IMG/VR virus record: IMGVR_UViG_3300042879_003566
Location: 16,458-80,457 of that record
Origin: a virus
Strand: one strand, 5' to 3'
DNA: 64,000 nt
Position 1 is the first letter of the stretch. Every line of letters begins with the position of its first letter. Both the position numbers and the translations under genes were made by a program. Shown here piece after piece: positions 24,667-32,184 of the stretch. The notes under the pieces are model-generated. The model worked only from the letters and a program-made list of their open reading frames with translations, was not told the origin of the DNA and searched no databases.

Positions 24667-24737
24667 TAGTTGTAGATCATGTCGAGGGACAAAATGATTG
24701 CACTAAGGAATAACATGGAGCAGAGAAGGATCATCAT
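24666..24737 (-). CDS. tiny membrane peptide (23 aa)
   Basis: MMILLCSMLFLSAIILSL plus five residues: nearly all hydrophobic, one membrane span. Start overlaps the upstream stop (ATGA-type) and stop overlaps the next start (TAATG), so it sits in a tight coupling chain, which argues for translation. Missed by length cut-offs. Confidence 0.45.
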   Translation of the reverse strand: MMILLCSMLFLSAIILSLDMIYN

Positions 24738-24940
24738 TTGAGGTCATCAGGAAGGAGCATTTGAGTGTCTTCGTCAGACATGTTGGTCATCATGAACTTC
24801 TCTCCGTTGGGTGAAATGAAACCACCAACGAAACCAACTCCGTACTTGTCAGCTGATTCCTTCATCTTTGCTACGAGTTGCATAGCGGATAGACGTTGGA
24901 GATCAATGGAGTCTGGGATGCGGGGAGTGTTGTCAGGCAT
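24734..24940 (-). CDS. hypothetical protein (68 aa)
   Basis: Helix then beta (FVGGFISPNGEKFMMTNMS) pattern; unknown. Head of a three-gene coupled chain. Confidence 0.55.
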   Translation of the reverse strand: MPDNTPRIPDSIDLQRLSAMQLVAKMKESADKYGVGFVGGFISPNGEKFMMTNMSDEDTQMLLPDDLK

Positions 24941-24971
24941 TGGAATGAAGTGGAATGATTGATGGAGTGTA

Positions 24972-25040
24972 GCAGGGAATAGGGGGAGTAAACATTAGTT
25001 TATCTAATAGAATTAATGGTTCCCCCCTGGTACTCCCTGC
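24972..25040. repeat. large imperfect inverted repeat
   Basis: GCAGGGA ... TCCCTGC enclosing GGGGGA ... TCCCCC and an inner ATTA/TAAT region. Fills the gap between the 25055 stop and the 24940 start. Confidence 0.5.
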
Positions 25041-25054
25041 GGGGTTGTAGGGGT

Positions 25055-25312
25055 TCAGCTGTGCATAGCTTGATGTTCTTTCCATGCATTGGTATGCATT
25101 TCATCCAAAGTCAAAGGCGGTTCATTGACTTCGTCTGGATCAAAGTCAGCATCAAGGTAATTCACAAGCATTGGAATGATTTCCTCTTCGAGTAAGCAAT
25201 AGATGGACGGAGTGAGATGCTGGTCCATCTGATGCCGCTTCGCTTCACGTGCCATGACATCTTGGAGGATAGTCAATGCTTCACGCACGTGGACATACTC
25301 GTTTTGTTCCAT
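25055..25312 (-). CDS. hypothetical acidic protein (85 aa)
   Basis: Helical (VREALTILQDVMAREAKRHQ) with acidic C-terminal half. ATG directly follows CACACCACACC. No family recognised. Confidence 0.6.
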   Translation of the reverse strand: MEQNEYVHVREALTILQDVMAREAKRHQMDQHLTPSIYCLLEEEIIPMLVNYLDADFDPDEVNEPPLTLDEMHTNAWKEHQAMHS

Positions 25313-25340
25313 GGTGTGGTGTGTAGGTTGAATGGGATGA

Positions 25341-25391
25341 CCTGGGACTTACACCATTATTGAGAAGAGTTCTCAATTGTGGATGCCCAGG
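25341..25391 (-). repeat. nested inverted repeat with GTAAGTCCCAGG
   Basis: Outer CCTGGG / CCCAGG pair, inner perfect TTGAGAA-CTC-TTCTCAA hairpin. 28 bases before the ATG at 25312. Shares GTAAGTCCCAGG with the repeat at 26226. Confidence 0.6.
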
Positions 25392-25413
25392 TCTTGTTGT
25401 GTTGCCAGAGAAA

Positions 25414-25656
25414 TCATCTGGGATCAAGGATGATCCAGCCCGTGTAGTTATCGCTGGTGCGATCCACACGAATTAAGCGTTTCTCTTCGAGGCTTTCAAT
25501 GGTGCGTATGTAATCAGCCATTCGATTTCCTTGGACCGGAATCTTTGGTACGAAACATGGAGTGTTCGCATGTTTCCTCCTGTGATTTAAGTAATACAGA
25601 TAGAGATTCCGTTGGTTAATACTCAGGCTGAGTGGTGCTGAGTTGTCGATTTGCAT
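25414..25656 (-). CDS. small winged-helix-like protein (80 aa)
   Basis: Residues 42-78 read like the recognition helix and wing of a winged helix (ADYIRTIESLEEKRLIRVDR, then GWIIL). N-terminus has a Tyr-rich helix. Might be a small transcription regulator; low certainty. Start overlaps the upstream stop (TAATG). Confidence 0.5.
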   Translation of the reverse strand: MQIDNSAPLSLSINQRNLYLYYLNHRRKHANTPCFVPKIPVQGNRMADYIRTIESLEEKRLIRVDRTSDNYTGWIILDPR

Positions 25657-25991
25657 TAGATCAATCCAAGAAGACTAAGCCAACTATCGGGATGGTCCGG
25701 TTCTACTTCGTCGTCGTCCGGTGTGAACGCGACTGAGTCGAACGACCACTCTTCGATTTCCTCGTTGGTCGGGACATCGTACCAGCCTTGGAGTTCTTTG
25801 TCGGCGTACCGTGGGATCCAGTAGCACCGGAGGATGCCTCGCTTGTTGCGATAGACATCGCCGTTGCTTGGACGTTCGCCTTTCTCTCCGTCGTAGTTGA
25901 CTTCGGCTTGGTACTGTTGGTCGAGGTCTTCTTCTGAGAAGGGGACGTAGCCGAAAGATTCGGCAATTTCTTGGGTGACGGGGTGAAGCAT
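25656..25991 (-). CDS. hypothetical acidic protein (111 aa)
   Basis: Acidic, Trp-rich; central NKRGILRCYWIPRYADKEL segment. A second open frame on the same strand (25703-26085) overlaps it, encoding a hydrophobic span then Ser/Thr/Lys-rich sequence; the present frame is preferred on composition. Unknown. Confidence 0.6.
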   Translation of the reverse strand: MLHPVTQEIAESFGYVPFSEEDLDQQYQAEVNYDGEKGERPSNGDVYRNKRGILRCYWIPRYADKELQGWYDVPTNEEIEEWSFDSVAFTPDDDEVEPDHPDSWLSLLGLI

Positions 25992-26060
25992 GAGATTAGT
26001 ACCGTGATGAGGATTGAGATGAGTGCGATGACATGAATAATGATGTCATCTTCTTGAGGA

Positions 26061-26198
26061 CTAGGAGTCTTCGTCGTCATAGATGACGCCCTCCCACTCA
26101 TCTTGATTGGATTCTGTCATTGCTTGATATTGTTCTTCTGCCATGTCAGCCATGGCATCAAGCAAGTCAGCGTTGTAGTTGTTGTCGAGTTGAGTCAT
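26061..26198 (-). CDS. small acidic protein (45 aa)
   Basis: MTQLDNNYNADLLDAMADMA, ending YDDEDS; strongly acidic, helical. Too short for routine calling but preceded by a structured leader (26226-26268) like its neighbours. Confidence 0.5.
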   Translation of the reverse strand: MTQLDNNYNADLLDAMADMAEEQYQAMTESNQDEWEGVIYDDEDS

Positions 26199-26225
26199 GG
26201 TTTGAATTGGTATAATGAATTGAAA

Positions 26226-26268
26226 GCCTGGGACTTACGCACCGAGCTGGCGTCGGTACTGCCCAGGC
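26226..26268 (-). repeat. nested inverted repeat with GTAAGTCCCAGG
   Basis: Outer GCCTGGG / CCCAGGC, inner ACCGA / TCGGT. 28 bases before the ATG at 26198. Confidence 0.6.
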
Positions 26269-26301
26269 TATTTGTAGTACTGACGTACTAACGGACGTGG
26301 G

Positions 26302-26724
26302 TCAAACCTTGACGTGAGACCAAGCTTTGCCCTTGTGGATATTGGAGATGGTGTGTTGGCTAACGCCGTACGCCTTACCGATCTCGATGTACGCACGATT
26401 GGTGCTCTTGAATTCCTTCATGATTGAAGGCGTTGCAAGGACACCTTTGATCTCGCGGACATCGCTCTCGCTGAGCTTGGCATTGCAGAAGGCAGCTGGC
26501 TTAATTCTCCCGGAGAATTCGCCGCTTGTGATCTTCTTAACCAATGCCATCTCACCGTCCTGCTGGAGAGCAGGCCGAGGCGTGGTATTGAGAACCTGAC
26601 GGATGGGTAGACCAAGAGTCACAGAAGTTCCGTCTTTTATGACGGAGATCGTGACCTTGCCTTCTCGGGTGATAACCGAGACGTGATCAGGGTTCTGGAT
26701 GTCGAGTTGACTGATGGCTTCCAT
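26302..26724 (-). CDS. HTH-containing protein (140 aa)
   Basis: C-terminal ~60 residues hold a helix-turn-helix (YIEIGKAYGVSQHTISNIHK, then GKAWSHV) closely resembling the end of the zinc-ribbon regulator at 20421. N-terminal part is beta-rich (VSVITREGKVTISVIKDG). ATG at 26724 preferred over a frame reaching 26799. Likely a DNA-binding regulator. Confidence 0.6.
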   Translation of the reverse strand: MEAISQLDIQNPDHVSVITREGKVTISVIKDGTSVTLGLPIRQVLNTTPRPALQQDGEMALVKKITSGEFSGRIKPAAFCNAKLSESDVREIKGVLATPSIMKEFKSTNRAYIEIGKAYGVSQHTISNIHKGKAWSHVKV

Positions 26725-26796
26725 GAGTTGAGTGGAGTGCAGTACGAGGATAGCTGGATGATTACTGGATGCAAGTACTAGGTCTAGTCCACAGCA

Positions 26797-26835
26797 CACT
26801 CTCCCACGCCACCGGTAGTGGCGCAGGGGGGAGTG
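26797..26835 (-). other. long intergenic hairpin
   Basis: CACTC, CCC and GCCAC pair with GTGGC, GGG and GAGTG around a five-base loop. Between the stop at 26848 and the start at 26724. No U-tract. Confidence 0.55.
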
Positions 26836-26847
26836 GGGACTGACCTT

Positions 26848-27204
26848 CTACCTCATGTAGAGGTAAGAGCCTGCCCAATCAGCATTGTGGAGACAAGCTT
26901 CGTAGGAGGCGTCATCCAGTAGTTGGTAGCGGACGTGAAGAGCTGGTGCCTTCCAGCTGGCGGGCTTATAGACTGCACCTGTCTCACGTGAGACAAATGC
27001 ATGTACAGATCGCCCGACACGTCCGGCACCAGAATTTGTGACTTGAATGATCTTGTAATACTTGGTACCACGAACAATCTCGTGGTTCAAGTAGTCAGGA
27101 TATTCTTCACGTTGTGGATACTGCTTGTAGTAACGCTTGGTTAGTACATCGATAACGGCATTGATGCGATCTTCGATGAGCTGCGTTTTCTCAGCGAGTT
27201 TCAT
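26848..27204 (-). CDS. conserved phage hypothetical protein (118 aa)
   Basis: Contains GRSVHAFVSRETGAVYKPAS then WKAPALHVRYQLL and a C-terminal ADWAGSYLYMR, a combination found in a widespread phage family of unknown role. Start MKLAEKTQLI overlaps the upstream membrane-protein gene by 14 bases. Confidence 0.65.
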   Translation of the reverse strand: MKLAEKTQLIEDRINAVIDVLTKRYYKQYPQREEYPDYLNHEIVRGTKYYKIIQVTNSGAGRVGRSVHAFVSRETGAVYKPASWKAPALHVRYQLLDDASYEACLHNADWAGSYLYMR

Positions 27205-27385
27205 GTTGAGTTTGCTGTGAGTGGATCTTGGTGATGTCGACGCCCAGTGCACCGCCAATCGTTAGTGCCATTACTGCAATAGCAAAGACACCAACGAGGA
27301 AGTTGGCTATGGGCATCTCATTTCGAGAACCATAAGAATCAAGTTGAACATACTGATTCTTGCCAAGTGAGACAATGCGTTTCAT
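27191..27385 (-). CDS. small membrane protein (64 aa)
   Basis: One membrane span (about residues 26-49: ANFLVGVFAIAVMALTIGGA) between a polar N-terminus and a charged C-terminus. ATG at 27385 chosen. A perfect seven-base hairpin and a 16-bp palindrome lie upstream, so this gene probably has its own control. Confidence 0.55.
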   Translation of the reverse strand: MKRIVSLGKNQYVQLDSYGSRNEMPIANFLVGVFAIAVMALTIGGALGVDITKIHSQQTQHETR

Positions 27386-27410
27386 TAGAATAAGAATGAA
27401 GTGAACAGAG

Positions 27411-27431
27411 GCAGTCCTGGGTGAGGACTGC
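27411..27431 (-). other. leader hairpin GCAGTCC / GGACTGC
   Basis: Perfect seven-base stem, seven-base loop, 26 bases before the ATG at 27385. Confidence 0.6.
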
Positions 27432-27446
27432 AGAAAACCCACCGCC

Positions 27447-27462
27447 GATACGAATTCGTATC
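27447..27462. promoter_or_regulatory. 16-bp palindromic operator GATACGAATTCGTATC
   Basis: Perfect palindrome in the gap between the SSB-like stop (27486) and the membrane-protein start. A one-base variant occurs at 28554-28569. Confidence 0.6.
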
Positions 27463-27485
27463 AACGGAAGGGTTAAGTGCAGTCG

Positions 27486-27875
27486 TCAGAAAGGAATTTC
27501 TTCCAGCGTCGGCTCAACCTTGGATTCAGCCACTGGTGTGACTGCAGGCTTAGCCTCCGGTGATGCACCGATGACAGCACGGACTCGCGTCAGTGCAATC
27601 TCTGGATATTTGAGGGCTACCAGCTGGTCATCTTTGACGTAATGCGTGCGAATACTGGCGATCCGCACATCATACTGGACAAGGATCAGCTGCTGACCAA
27701 CCACCAACGTACCGTTGTTGTAGGCAGTAAGTAGCCCGTTGCCATTGTTGAATTTGATGCGGCAGACACCATCGAACTGGTCCTTGACATACATGGTGAT
27801 CGCAAGGAACTCGCGACCTTCATGCACAGCAGTTTCCATGTAAGCAATGTTGCCGATGATTGTGTTGCTAAACAT
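27486..27875 (-). CDS. second SSB-like protein (129 aa)
   Basis: Short OB-like beta protein (GNIAYMETAVHEGREFLAIT, then LILVQYDVRI, then LTRVRAVIG), Pro/Ala linker, and an acidic C-terminal tip EEIPF as in SSBs. Sequence is unlike the SSB at 15312. Might coat single-stranded DNA at another stage or recruit host proteins. ATG at 27875. Confidence 0.6.
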   Translation of the reverse strand: MFSNTIIGNIAYMETAVHEGREFLAITMYVKDQFDGVCRIKFNNGNGLLTAYNNGTLVVGQQLILVQYDVRIASIRTHYVKDDQLVALKYPEIALTRVRAVIGASPEAKPAVTPVAESKVEPTLEEIPF

Positions 27876-27898
27876 AATCAATGTGAAGTAAGGGACTA

Positions 27899-27941
27899 GC
27901 AGGAATGAATCCTGCAGGAAACCCTGGTGTTACTCAGGGTT
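27899..27941 (-). other. two adjacent leader hairpins
   Basis: GCAGGA / TCCTGC at 27899-27915 and AACCCTG / CAGGGTT at 27920-27941, between the 27953 stop and the SSB-like start. Confidence 0.55.
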
Positions 27942-27952
27942 AATTGCAAGAA

Positions 27953-28141
27953 TCAGTTGTTAGCAAGCTGTGTATACAACTTGCGGGCACCAGCGAGTGA
28001 GAGGCTGGTGCTTTGGTCGTAACCTTTGTGACCCTTGCGGATCAACTTGGTTACATGCGCCACATTTCCCTCCGTATACACGAAGAAGAAATAGATGGCT
28101 TGGTCCGTTTCAACTGCCAGGGTCTTATCAGGGTTAGACAT
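27953..28141 (-). CDS. small hypothetical protein (62 aa)
   Basis: MSNPDKTLAVETDQAIYFFF start; beta-rich N-terminus then basic helix (KLIRKGHKGYDQ). ATG follows the CACACCACACC-type leader. Unknown. Confidence 0.55.
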   Translation of the reverse strand: MSNPDKTLAVETDQAIYFFFVYTEGNVAHVTKLIRKGHKGYDQSTSLSLAGARKLYTQLANN

Positions 28142-28190
28142 GGTGTGGTGTTGAATGTGCCGTGCCCATCTCGGCGTTGGGCAATGGCTG

Positions 28191-28211
28191 GACCAGGGAT
28201 TGCACCTGGTC
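28191..28211 (-). other. hairpin GACCAGG / CCTGGTC
   Basis: Perfect seven-base stem with seven-base loop in the leader of the 27953-28141 gene. Looks T-arm-like, but no cloverleaf can be built around it. Confidence 0.5.
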
Positions 28212-28219
28212 ACTCGCTT

Positions 28220-28384
28220 CTACGAATCAGCTGTTGTCATGGGTAATTCACCAGTTGGTTCAATCGCCTTGGCGATCTGCACCCTGGTATTACGTATCCA
28301 CATCTGAATACGTTCTTTGCTCTGGTCTTCTGCTACTACCTTGGCAGCAGCGATCAGACCAGTTGCTAGCTTGGCTCGTAACAT
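28220..28384 (-). CDS. small basic helical protein, first gene of the leftward module (54 aa)
   Basis: MLRAKLATGLIAAAKVVAED then a charged helix; 54 residues. Has a good Shine-Dalgarno (AGGAG, 6 bases before ATG), rare in this module. As the promoter-proximal leftward gene it may be an early host-takeover factor, an inference from position only. Confidence 0.6.
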   Translation of the reverse strand: MLRAKLATGLIAAAKVVAEDQSKERIQMWIRNTRVQIAKAIEPTGELPMTTADS

Positions 28385-28553
28385 TGTGAACTCCTGGTTA
28401 AATCAATTGAATTGTTTGGACTTACCCGCGCTGTGCGCGGTGCCAAATCAAAGTAAACTCAGTTACAATTGAAGTCTTATTCCAAGTGGTTGTTAAGTTA
28501 CAGTCTTTATCTGAAAGCTATTGCGGCGCGGGGCTTTCCCCAATTTCGAGCAC

Positions 28554-28569
28554 GATATGAATTCGTATC
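28554..28569. promoter_or_regulatory. operator-like palindrome GATATGAATTCGTATC
   Basis: Differs at one base from the perfect palindrome at 27447; both are followed by AA. 170 bases before the first leftward gene. Confidence 0.6.
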
Positions 28570-28613
28570 AATCGATAAATTGCCACCGAATTGTGTTAGT
28601 TTCAACAAATTAC

Positions 28614-28642
28614 TTGACAAATTTGCACTCTTAGTATCTAAT
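28614..28642 (+). promoter_or_regulatory. sigma70-type promoter TTGACA-17-TCTAAT
   Basis: Consensus -35, 17-base spacer, near-consensus -10, pointing rightward into non-coding DNA where no gene follows for 560 bases on that strand. Candidate promoter of a non-coding RNA. Confidence 0.45.
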
Positions 28643-28834
28643 TTGACCTGACCTTCACTACATCATGTGGAGCCATCACGCATTCTTTTTTTTCTCCCCA
28701 TAATTCGCTTCGGTCAGGTGGTGGGAGAAGCGTCAGGTAATTTTGTCCCCTATTTCGGGCTATAACGGGGCCTTACTTTTAAGTAAAAATGCATTTATGT
28801 AGTAAATATCACCACTTTTCCCAAATTTTTACAC

Positions 28835-28860
28835 AAAAAAGCCGGGGTCTATTCCCCGGC
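28835..28860 (-). terminator. intrinsic terminator
   Basis: Minus-strand GCCGGGG / CCCCGGC (one extra G) stem with six T, 26 bases after the stop of the 28886-29098 gene. Confidence 0.8.
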
Positions 28861-28885
28861 GTTAATTCAAAGTTTGGAAAATTTA

Positions 28886-29098
28886 TTATTCTCCCTTCTT
28901 TGCCTTGTATGCGAGCGTTGCACCCATTGCTTTTTTAAATGCTTCCTCATCGGGAAGCTCATAGGCCAGTTCTTTTTTAGCTGAAGTTACAAAATCACGC
29001 ACTTCAAACGAATCTTTCCCTTCTTGTGCCATTTGCATTGCCTTGTCTTTAATCTTTTCCAAGGCTTCGACACGTTTTTGGCGCGTTCCAGCTTCCAT
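28886..29098 (-). CDS. small helical protein (70 aa)
   Basis: Highly charged single-helix type (KRVEALEKIKDKAMQMAQEG), basic C-terminus. Transcribed alone leftward between its own start region and a terminator, divergent from the virion operon. Unknown. Confidence 0.6.
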   Translation of the reverse strand: MEAGTRQKRVEALEKIKDKAMQMAQEGKDSFEVRDFVTSAKKELAYELPDEEAFKKAMGATLAYKAKKGE

Positions 29099-29167
29099 CC
29101 TTGGTGCAAATTGAATTATTCTTCAACTATAACGCCTACATTTCTTGGATTCATCAACAATAGAATG

Positions 29168-29195
29168 TTGACAGACAAAATAATCGGGCTATAAA
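29168..29195 (+). promoter_or_regulatory. sigma70-type promoter TTGACA-16-TATAAA
   Basis: Consensus -35 and good -10, 16-base spacer, 13 bases before the first virion gene. A start about seven bases downstream would leave an almost leaderless message. Confidence 0.65.
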
Positions 29196-29207
29196 GCCAT
29201 TAATGGC

Positions 29208-30650
29208 ATGACTCCTGCTGAATTAGCCGCTGCTTCGGCTTACCAACAAGAACAACAACGTTTAGCAGCGCAAAACCAGCAAGAACCGTCAAATATCCTG
29301 GACGTAATCGGAAAAATTGCGTTAGGCGCAGGTGTTGCCGCAGCCGGGACTCTGGGTGTTCGTCGTATGCTCCGTGGTGGAGCAGCAAAAGCAGCCACGC
29401 TGCAAGATGTAGCTTCTGCTGCCACTACTGGAGCGCCCAAAGCCAAAGAAGCGGTTGGTCGCCTTGGCGAAATTAATGAATACGTGCGGCAAGCAAGGAC
29501 AGAACGTCCGACTGGCATTGTTCAAGCCAAACTTCCTACAGTTTCTGAGCTTGTTGCAGCAGAAGAAGAGTATCGGGCGTTCCGTCCAGACATCAGAGAA
29601 GATCTTTCGCCCGCTGTACAAGAAGCCCGCAGACAACAAGCAACTTCTAACTTGCTTGCCCGGGCACAAAAGATGCGTGAACCGTATCAAATGTCATTAC
29701 CTGGCATTAATCCAACACTGATGGCAATCCGGGGGGCAGCGCAGGAGGTTGCCCCTAGCGTTGTTTATCAACCTGGGCCGTCGGTGCGTCTTTCTGCTGC
29801 ACCCAAACAACTTGGTATTTCTCTTGAGACTTTAACGTCTCAACAACAGGCAAATCTTCCTAATGTTTCTGCACACGCATCAAACGCCATTGGATCGGCA
29901 GAAGATCAAATTACAGGTAATGTGACGCGTGCTATCCAACGGAACGAAGATTTAAACCCTGAGCGTCTACAGCAAATTATGCAAGGTCGCAGGGAAGCGG
30001 CGGCTGCTCGTGGGCGTCGGGGTCCTGCAATAGAACGTTCTTTAATTTTTAGGCCGGAAGAACGTGCAGCCTTTGAACAAAGCGTTGCATTATCTCAACC
30101 AACACCAGAAATTACTGTGCCGACCATTGGCGCACCCGGCGCTGAAGGCATGGGATTACTTGAGACTGGTGCCGTAACTGGCTCTCGCTCCAGCGTTATC
30201 AGCCAAGGTGCAAGTAATACATCTGTTCGCGGTATTTCTCGTGTTTCTTACGACTTGAGCACACGCAATCCAAGCACACAAGAATTTGAAGAACTTGGTG
30301 GTGGCATTGGCGTTTATGGTGTTGAACCTGCTTATGCCTCTGGTGCAGTCAAAAAAGAAACCGGTGAGTACACTCCGACTGCAACACGCAAACCCACTGA
30401 TCTTCCCCCTAGCTCCAAACGCTCTTTCCCTGAGGGGGTGATGTCACCCTTTGCCAAAATGTCGGACGAAGAGTTGGGCATGATGAGCATGGTGGGCGAA
30501 GGGGCCGAGGCACAAGCCGCACAACAGATGTTGAACCGTCGCCAGAATTTGGATTTAAACAGGGAGATAGATAGAATATATAAATCAAATCCCCGTGAGC
30601 GGGCCCAACAACTCGTCTCTGATCTTTTAGATACCTTAAAGGGTGAATAA
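29208..30650 (+). CDS. virion protein, Ala/Gln-rich (480 aa)
   Basis: First gene of the rightward structural run. Hydrophobic Gly/Ala span near residues 33-50 (IGKIALGAGVAAAGTLGVRR), then charged helical and Pro-rich disordered parts. The ATG five bases earlier meets a stop at once, so 29208 is the start. Likely an internal or ejected virion protein, judged from composition and location. Confidence 0.6.
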   Translation: MTPAELAAASAYQQEQQRLAAQNQQEPSNILDVIGKIALGAGVAAAGTLGVRRMLRGGAAKAATLQDVASAATTGAPKAKEAVGRLGEINEYVRQARTERPTGIVQAKLPTVSELVAAEEEYRAFRPDIREDLSPAVQEARRQQATSNLLARAQKMREPYQMSLPGINPTLMAIRGAAQEVAPSVVYQPGPSVRLSAAPKQLGISLETLTSQQQANLPNVSAHASNAIGSAEDQITGNVTRAIQRNEDLNPERLQQIMQGRREAAAARGRRGPAIERSLIFRPEERAAFEQSVALSQPTPEITVPTIGAPGAEGMGLLETGAVTGSRSSVISQGASNTSVRGISRVSYDLSTRNPSTQEFEELGGGIGVYGVEPAYASGAVKKETGEYTPTATRKPTDLPPSSKRSFPEGVMSPFAKMSDEELGMMSMVGEGAEAQAAQQMLNRRQNLDLNREIDRIYKSNPRERAQQLVSDLLDTLKGE

Positions 30651-30652
30651 AA

Positions 30653-30874
30653 ATGGCTGAAAAAAAGAAAGAAAAAAAGTGGATCCAAGGCATGGACATG
30701 AAGGAAGGGGCCTTCACTGCCAAAGCTAAGAAGAAAGGGATTACTACCGCTCAGCTCCAAGAAAACGTGCTGGCCAATCCCGATAAGTACGATGAAAAAA
30801 CGGTGAAGCAAGCGCGTCTTCGCCAAACGCTGGTAGGATTAAAAAAGAAAAAGAAAGAAAAGTCTGAGGGCTGA
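30653..30874 (+). CDS. small basic protein (73 aa)
   Basis: Lys-rich ends around WIQGMDMKEGAFTAKAKKKG and KQARLRQTLVGLKK, a pattern met in many cyanophage and phage structural regions (a GAFT/GALR-type short protein). Possible DNA-binding virion component. Stop overlaps next start. Confidence 0.65.
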   Translation: MAEKKKEKKWIQGMDMKEGAFTAKAKKKGITTAQLQENVLANPDKYDEKTVKQARLRQTLVGLKKKKKEKSEG

Positions 30875-31527
30875 TGGCTAAAGACGCCAGGCTTGATCTA
30901 GGCCGTTATATTCAAAACCCTTTTAATCGACGCGGTGAAATTGGTAAGCGTCTAGATTTTGATGATCTGTTTCGGGCCAAACCTGAAACCGGTGACTATC
31001 CCTGGAACCCGTCAAGATTCAATGAACACGACCTTTTAAAGCGTTCAATGACACGTAAGGTCACCTTAAACCCTGACCTTAACTTTGTAGGTAATACCCC
31101 GTTTTTTGACGACGCCGATTCTGGGGCAGACTTCCAGGTATTTGAAGGCTTGGGTCGTTTTAACCGTCCGGAAGATTATGACTTTAATGAGGGACGTGCA
31201 CGTACAACCCAACGCCCTCAAGATCAACCAGACTTTAATCCCACCTGGATAGAAGCTTACAAAATTAGTCCAACTCTTAATCCTGGCAAGATGGCAAAAA
31301 ATCCAATGCCACGCTTGCGTAATCCAGATCCCAACGGTTACCTCATGGCAATGGCTGAGAAACGTGTGGAGAGTGAGGCGGAAGATAAACCGTCAATTGC
31401 TCAGCTGTTAGATCGTCAAGGCCTTATTAAAAAAGAACAGGCCCAAGCTGAAGAACGGCAAGGTGAAAAAACCGTTGATGCAGAACAAGTAGAAACAAAC
31501 GTTTCTCCTGGTAAAAGCCAAGGGTAA
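30874..31527 (+). CDS. hypothetical virion-region protein (217 aa)
   Basis: Polar, Asn/Pro/Asp-rich with several 'DFNP' and 'NPDLNF' type segments, and a Gln/Glu-rich C-terminal helix. TGATG-coupled to the previous gene. No family recognised. Confidence 0.6.
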   Translation: MAKDARLDLGRYIQNPFNRRGEIGKRLDFDDLFRAKPETGDYPWNPSRFNEHDLLKRSMTRKVTLNPDLNFVGNTPFFDDADSGADFQVFEGLGRFNRPEDYDFNEGRARTTQRPQDQPDFNPTWIEAYKISPTLNPGKMAKNPMPRLRNPDPNGYLMAMAEKRVESEAEDKPSIAQLLDRQGLIKKEQAQAEERQGEKTVDAEQVETNVSPGKSQG

Positions 31528-31560
31528 CCACCGATAAAATACAAATAACAAGGAGATAAC

Positions 31561-32184
31561 ATGATTCAACTTGCGGGTAGATTTCTTAATGCAGCCAGAA
31601 GTTCGCCGCAAGTTCAACGGTTTCTTGCTGGTGGCGGTAAGGAGTTAATTGGTTCCTCGGTGCCGGGTGCCGTGTTAACCGGTGGTTTATCTGCGCTGTC
31701 CACAGGAAATCCCCTCGCAGGCTTGGTGGTTGGTGCAGCCGACCTGGTTACGAGCTCGGCACTTGCCCGTGGCCTTGGCAGCAAAACACTAGGTACTGCT
31801 TTAGAAAGAGCCGGGGCTCCAAAGGCGGCCACTGCATTGGCAGGTCGCTACGAAACCATTGTCCCGCAAGGGGGCAAAGCAGTTACTCGCTATTCGCCAA
31901 GTACACCGCAACACATTGCGATGGGCGTTGGAAGCATTGGTTCTACCTTGATGCTTGAACCGCTTTTCCATCAAGCTGGCGCCGATCAACTAGCACAACA
32001 GCCGTATGTTGCAAGTCAAACCGCAACAGCTGATCAACAAATGTTACAGCGTGATTTAGTTAATAGGCTGCACGCTCAACAGCAGTTATCACCGGGCACC
32101 ATGTATCAACTCCAGGGTTTGCCTGAGCGTATGGAAACTCCTTATGAGCTTGATCCATATATGCTCTCGGGAGGAAATATGTAA
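31561..32184 (+). CDS. Gly/Ala-rich membrane-active virion protein (207 aa)
   Basis: Hydrophobic Gly-rich stretch (residues 37-75: GAVLTGGLSALSTGNPLAGL, VVGAADLVTS) and a second one near 120-140. Preceded by a strong Shine-Dalgarno (AAGGAG). Such glycine-zipper segments occur in phage internal proteins that insert into the host envelope on ejection. Coupled to the next gene by TAATG. Confidence 0.55.
   Translation: MIQLAGRFLNAARSSPQVQRFLAGGGKELIGSSVPGAVLTGGLSALSTGNPLAGLVVGAADLVTSSALARGLGSKTLGTALERAGAPKAATALAGRYETIVPQGGKAVTRYSPSTPQHIAMGVGSIGSTLMLEPLFHQAGADQLAQQPYVASQTATADQQMLQRDLVNRLHAQQQLSPGTMYQLQGLPERMETPYELDPYMLSGGNM

Larger units (their letters stand above)
28385..28885. other. non-coding control region
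   Basis: About 500 AT-rich bases between the leftward module and the gene at 28886. It holds a CCGCGC/GCGCGG hairpin beside GTAAGTCC (28418-28440), a GGGG/CCCC hairpin (28530-28541), an operator palindrome (28554-28569), a sigma70-type promoter (28614-28642), an 8-base inverted repeat ACCTGACC/GGTCAGGT enclosing 58 bases (28646-28719), and a terminator. A 60-codon TTG-started frame at 28469 is not convincing. Could contain a small RNA or the origin. Confidence 0.6.
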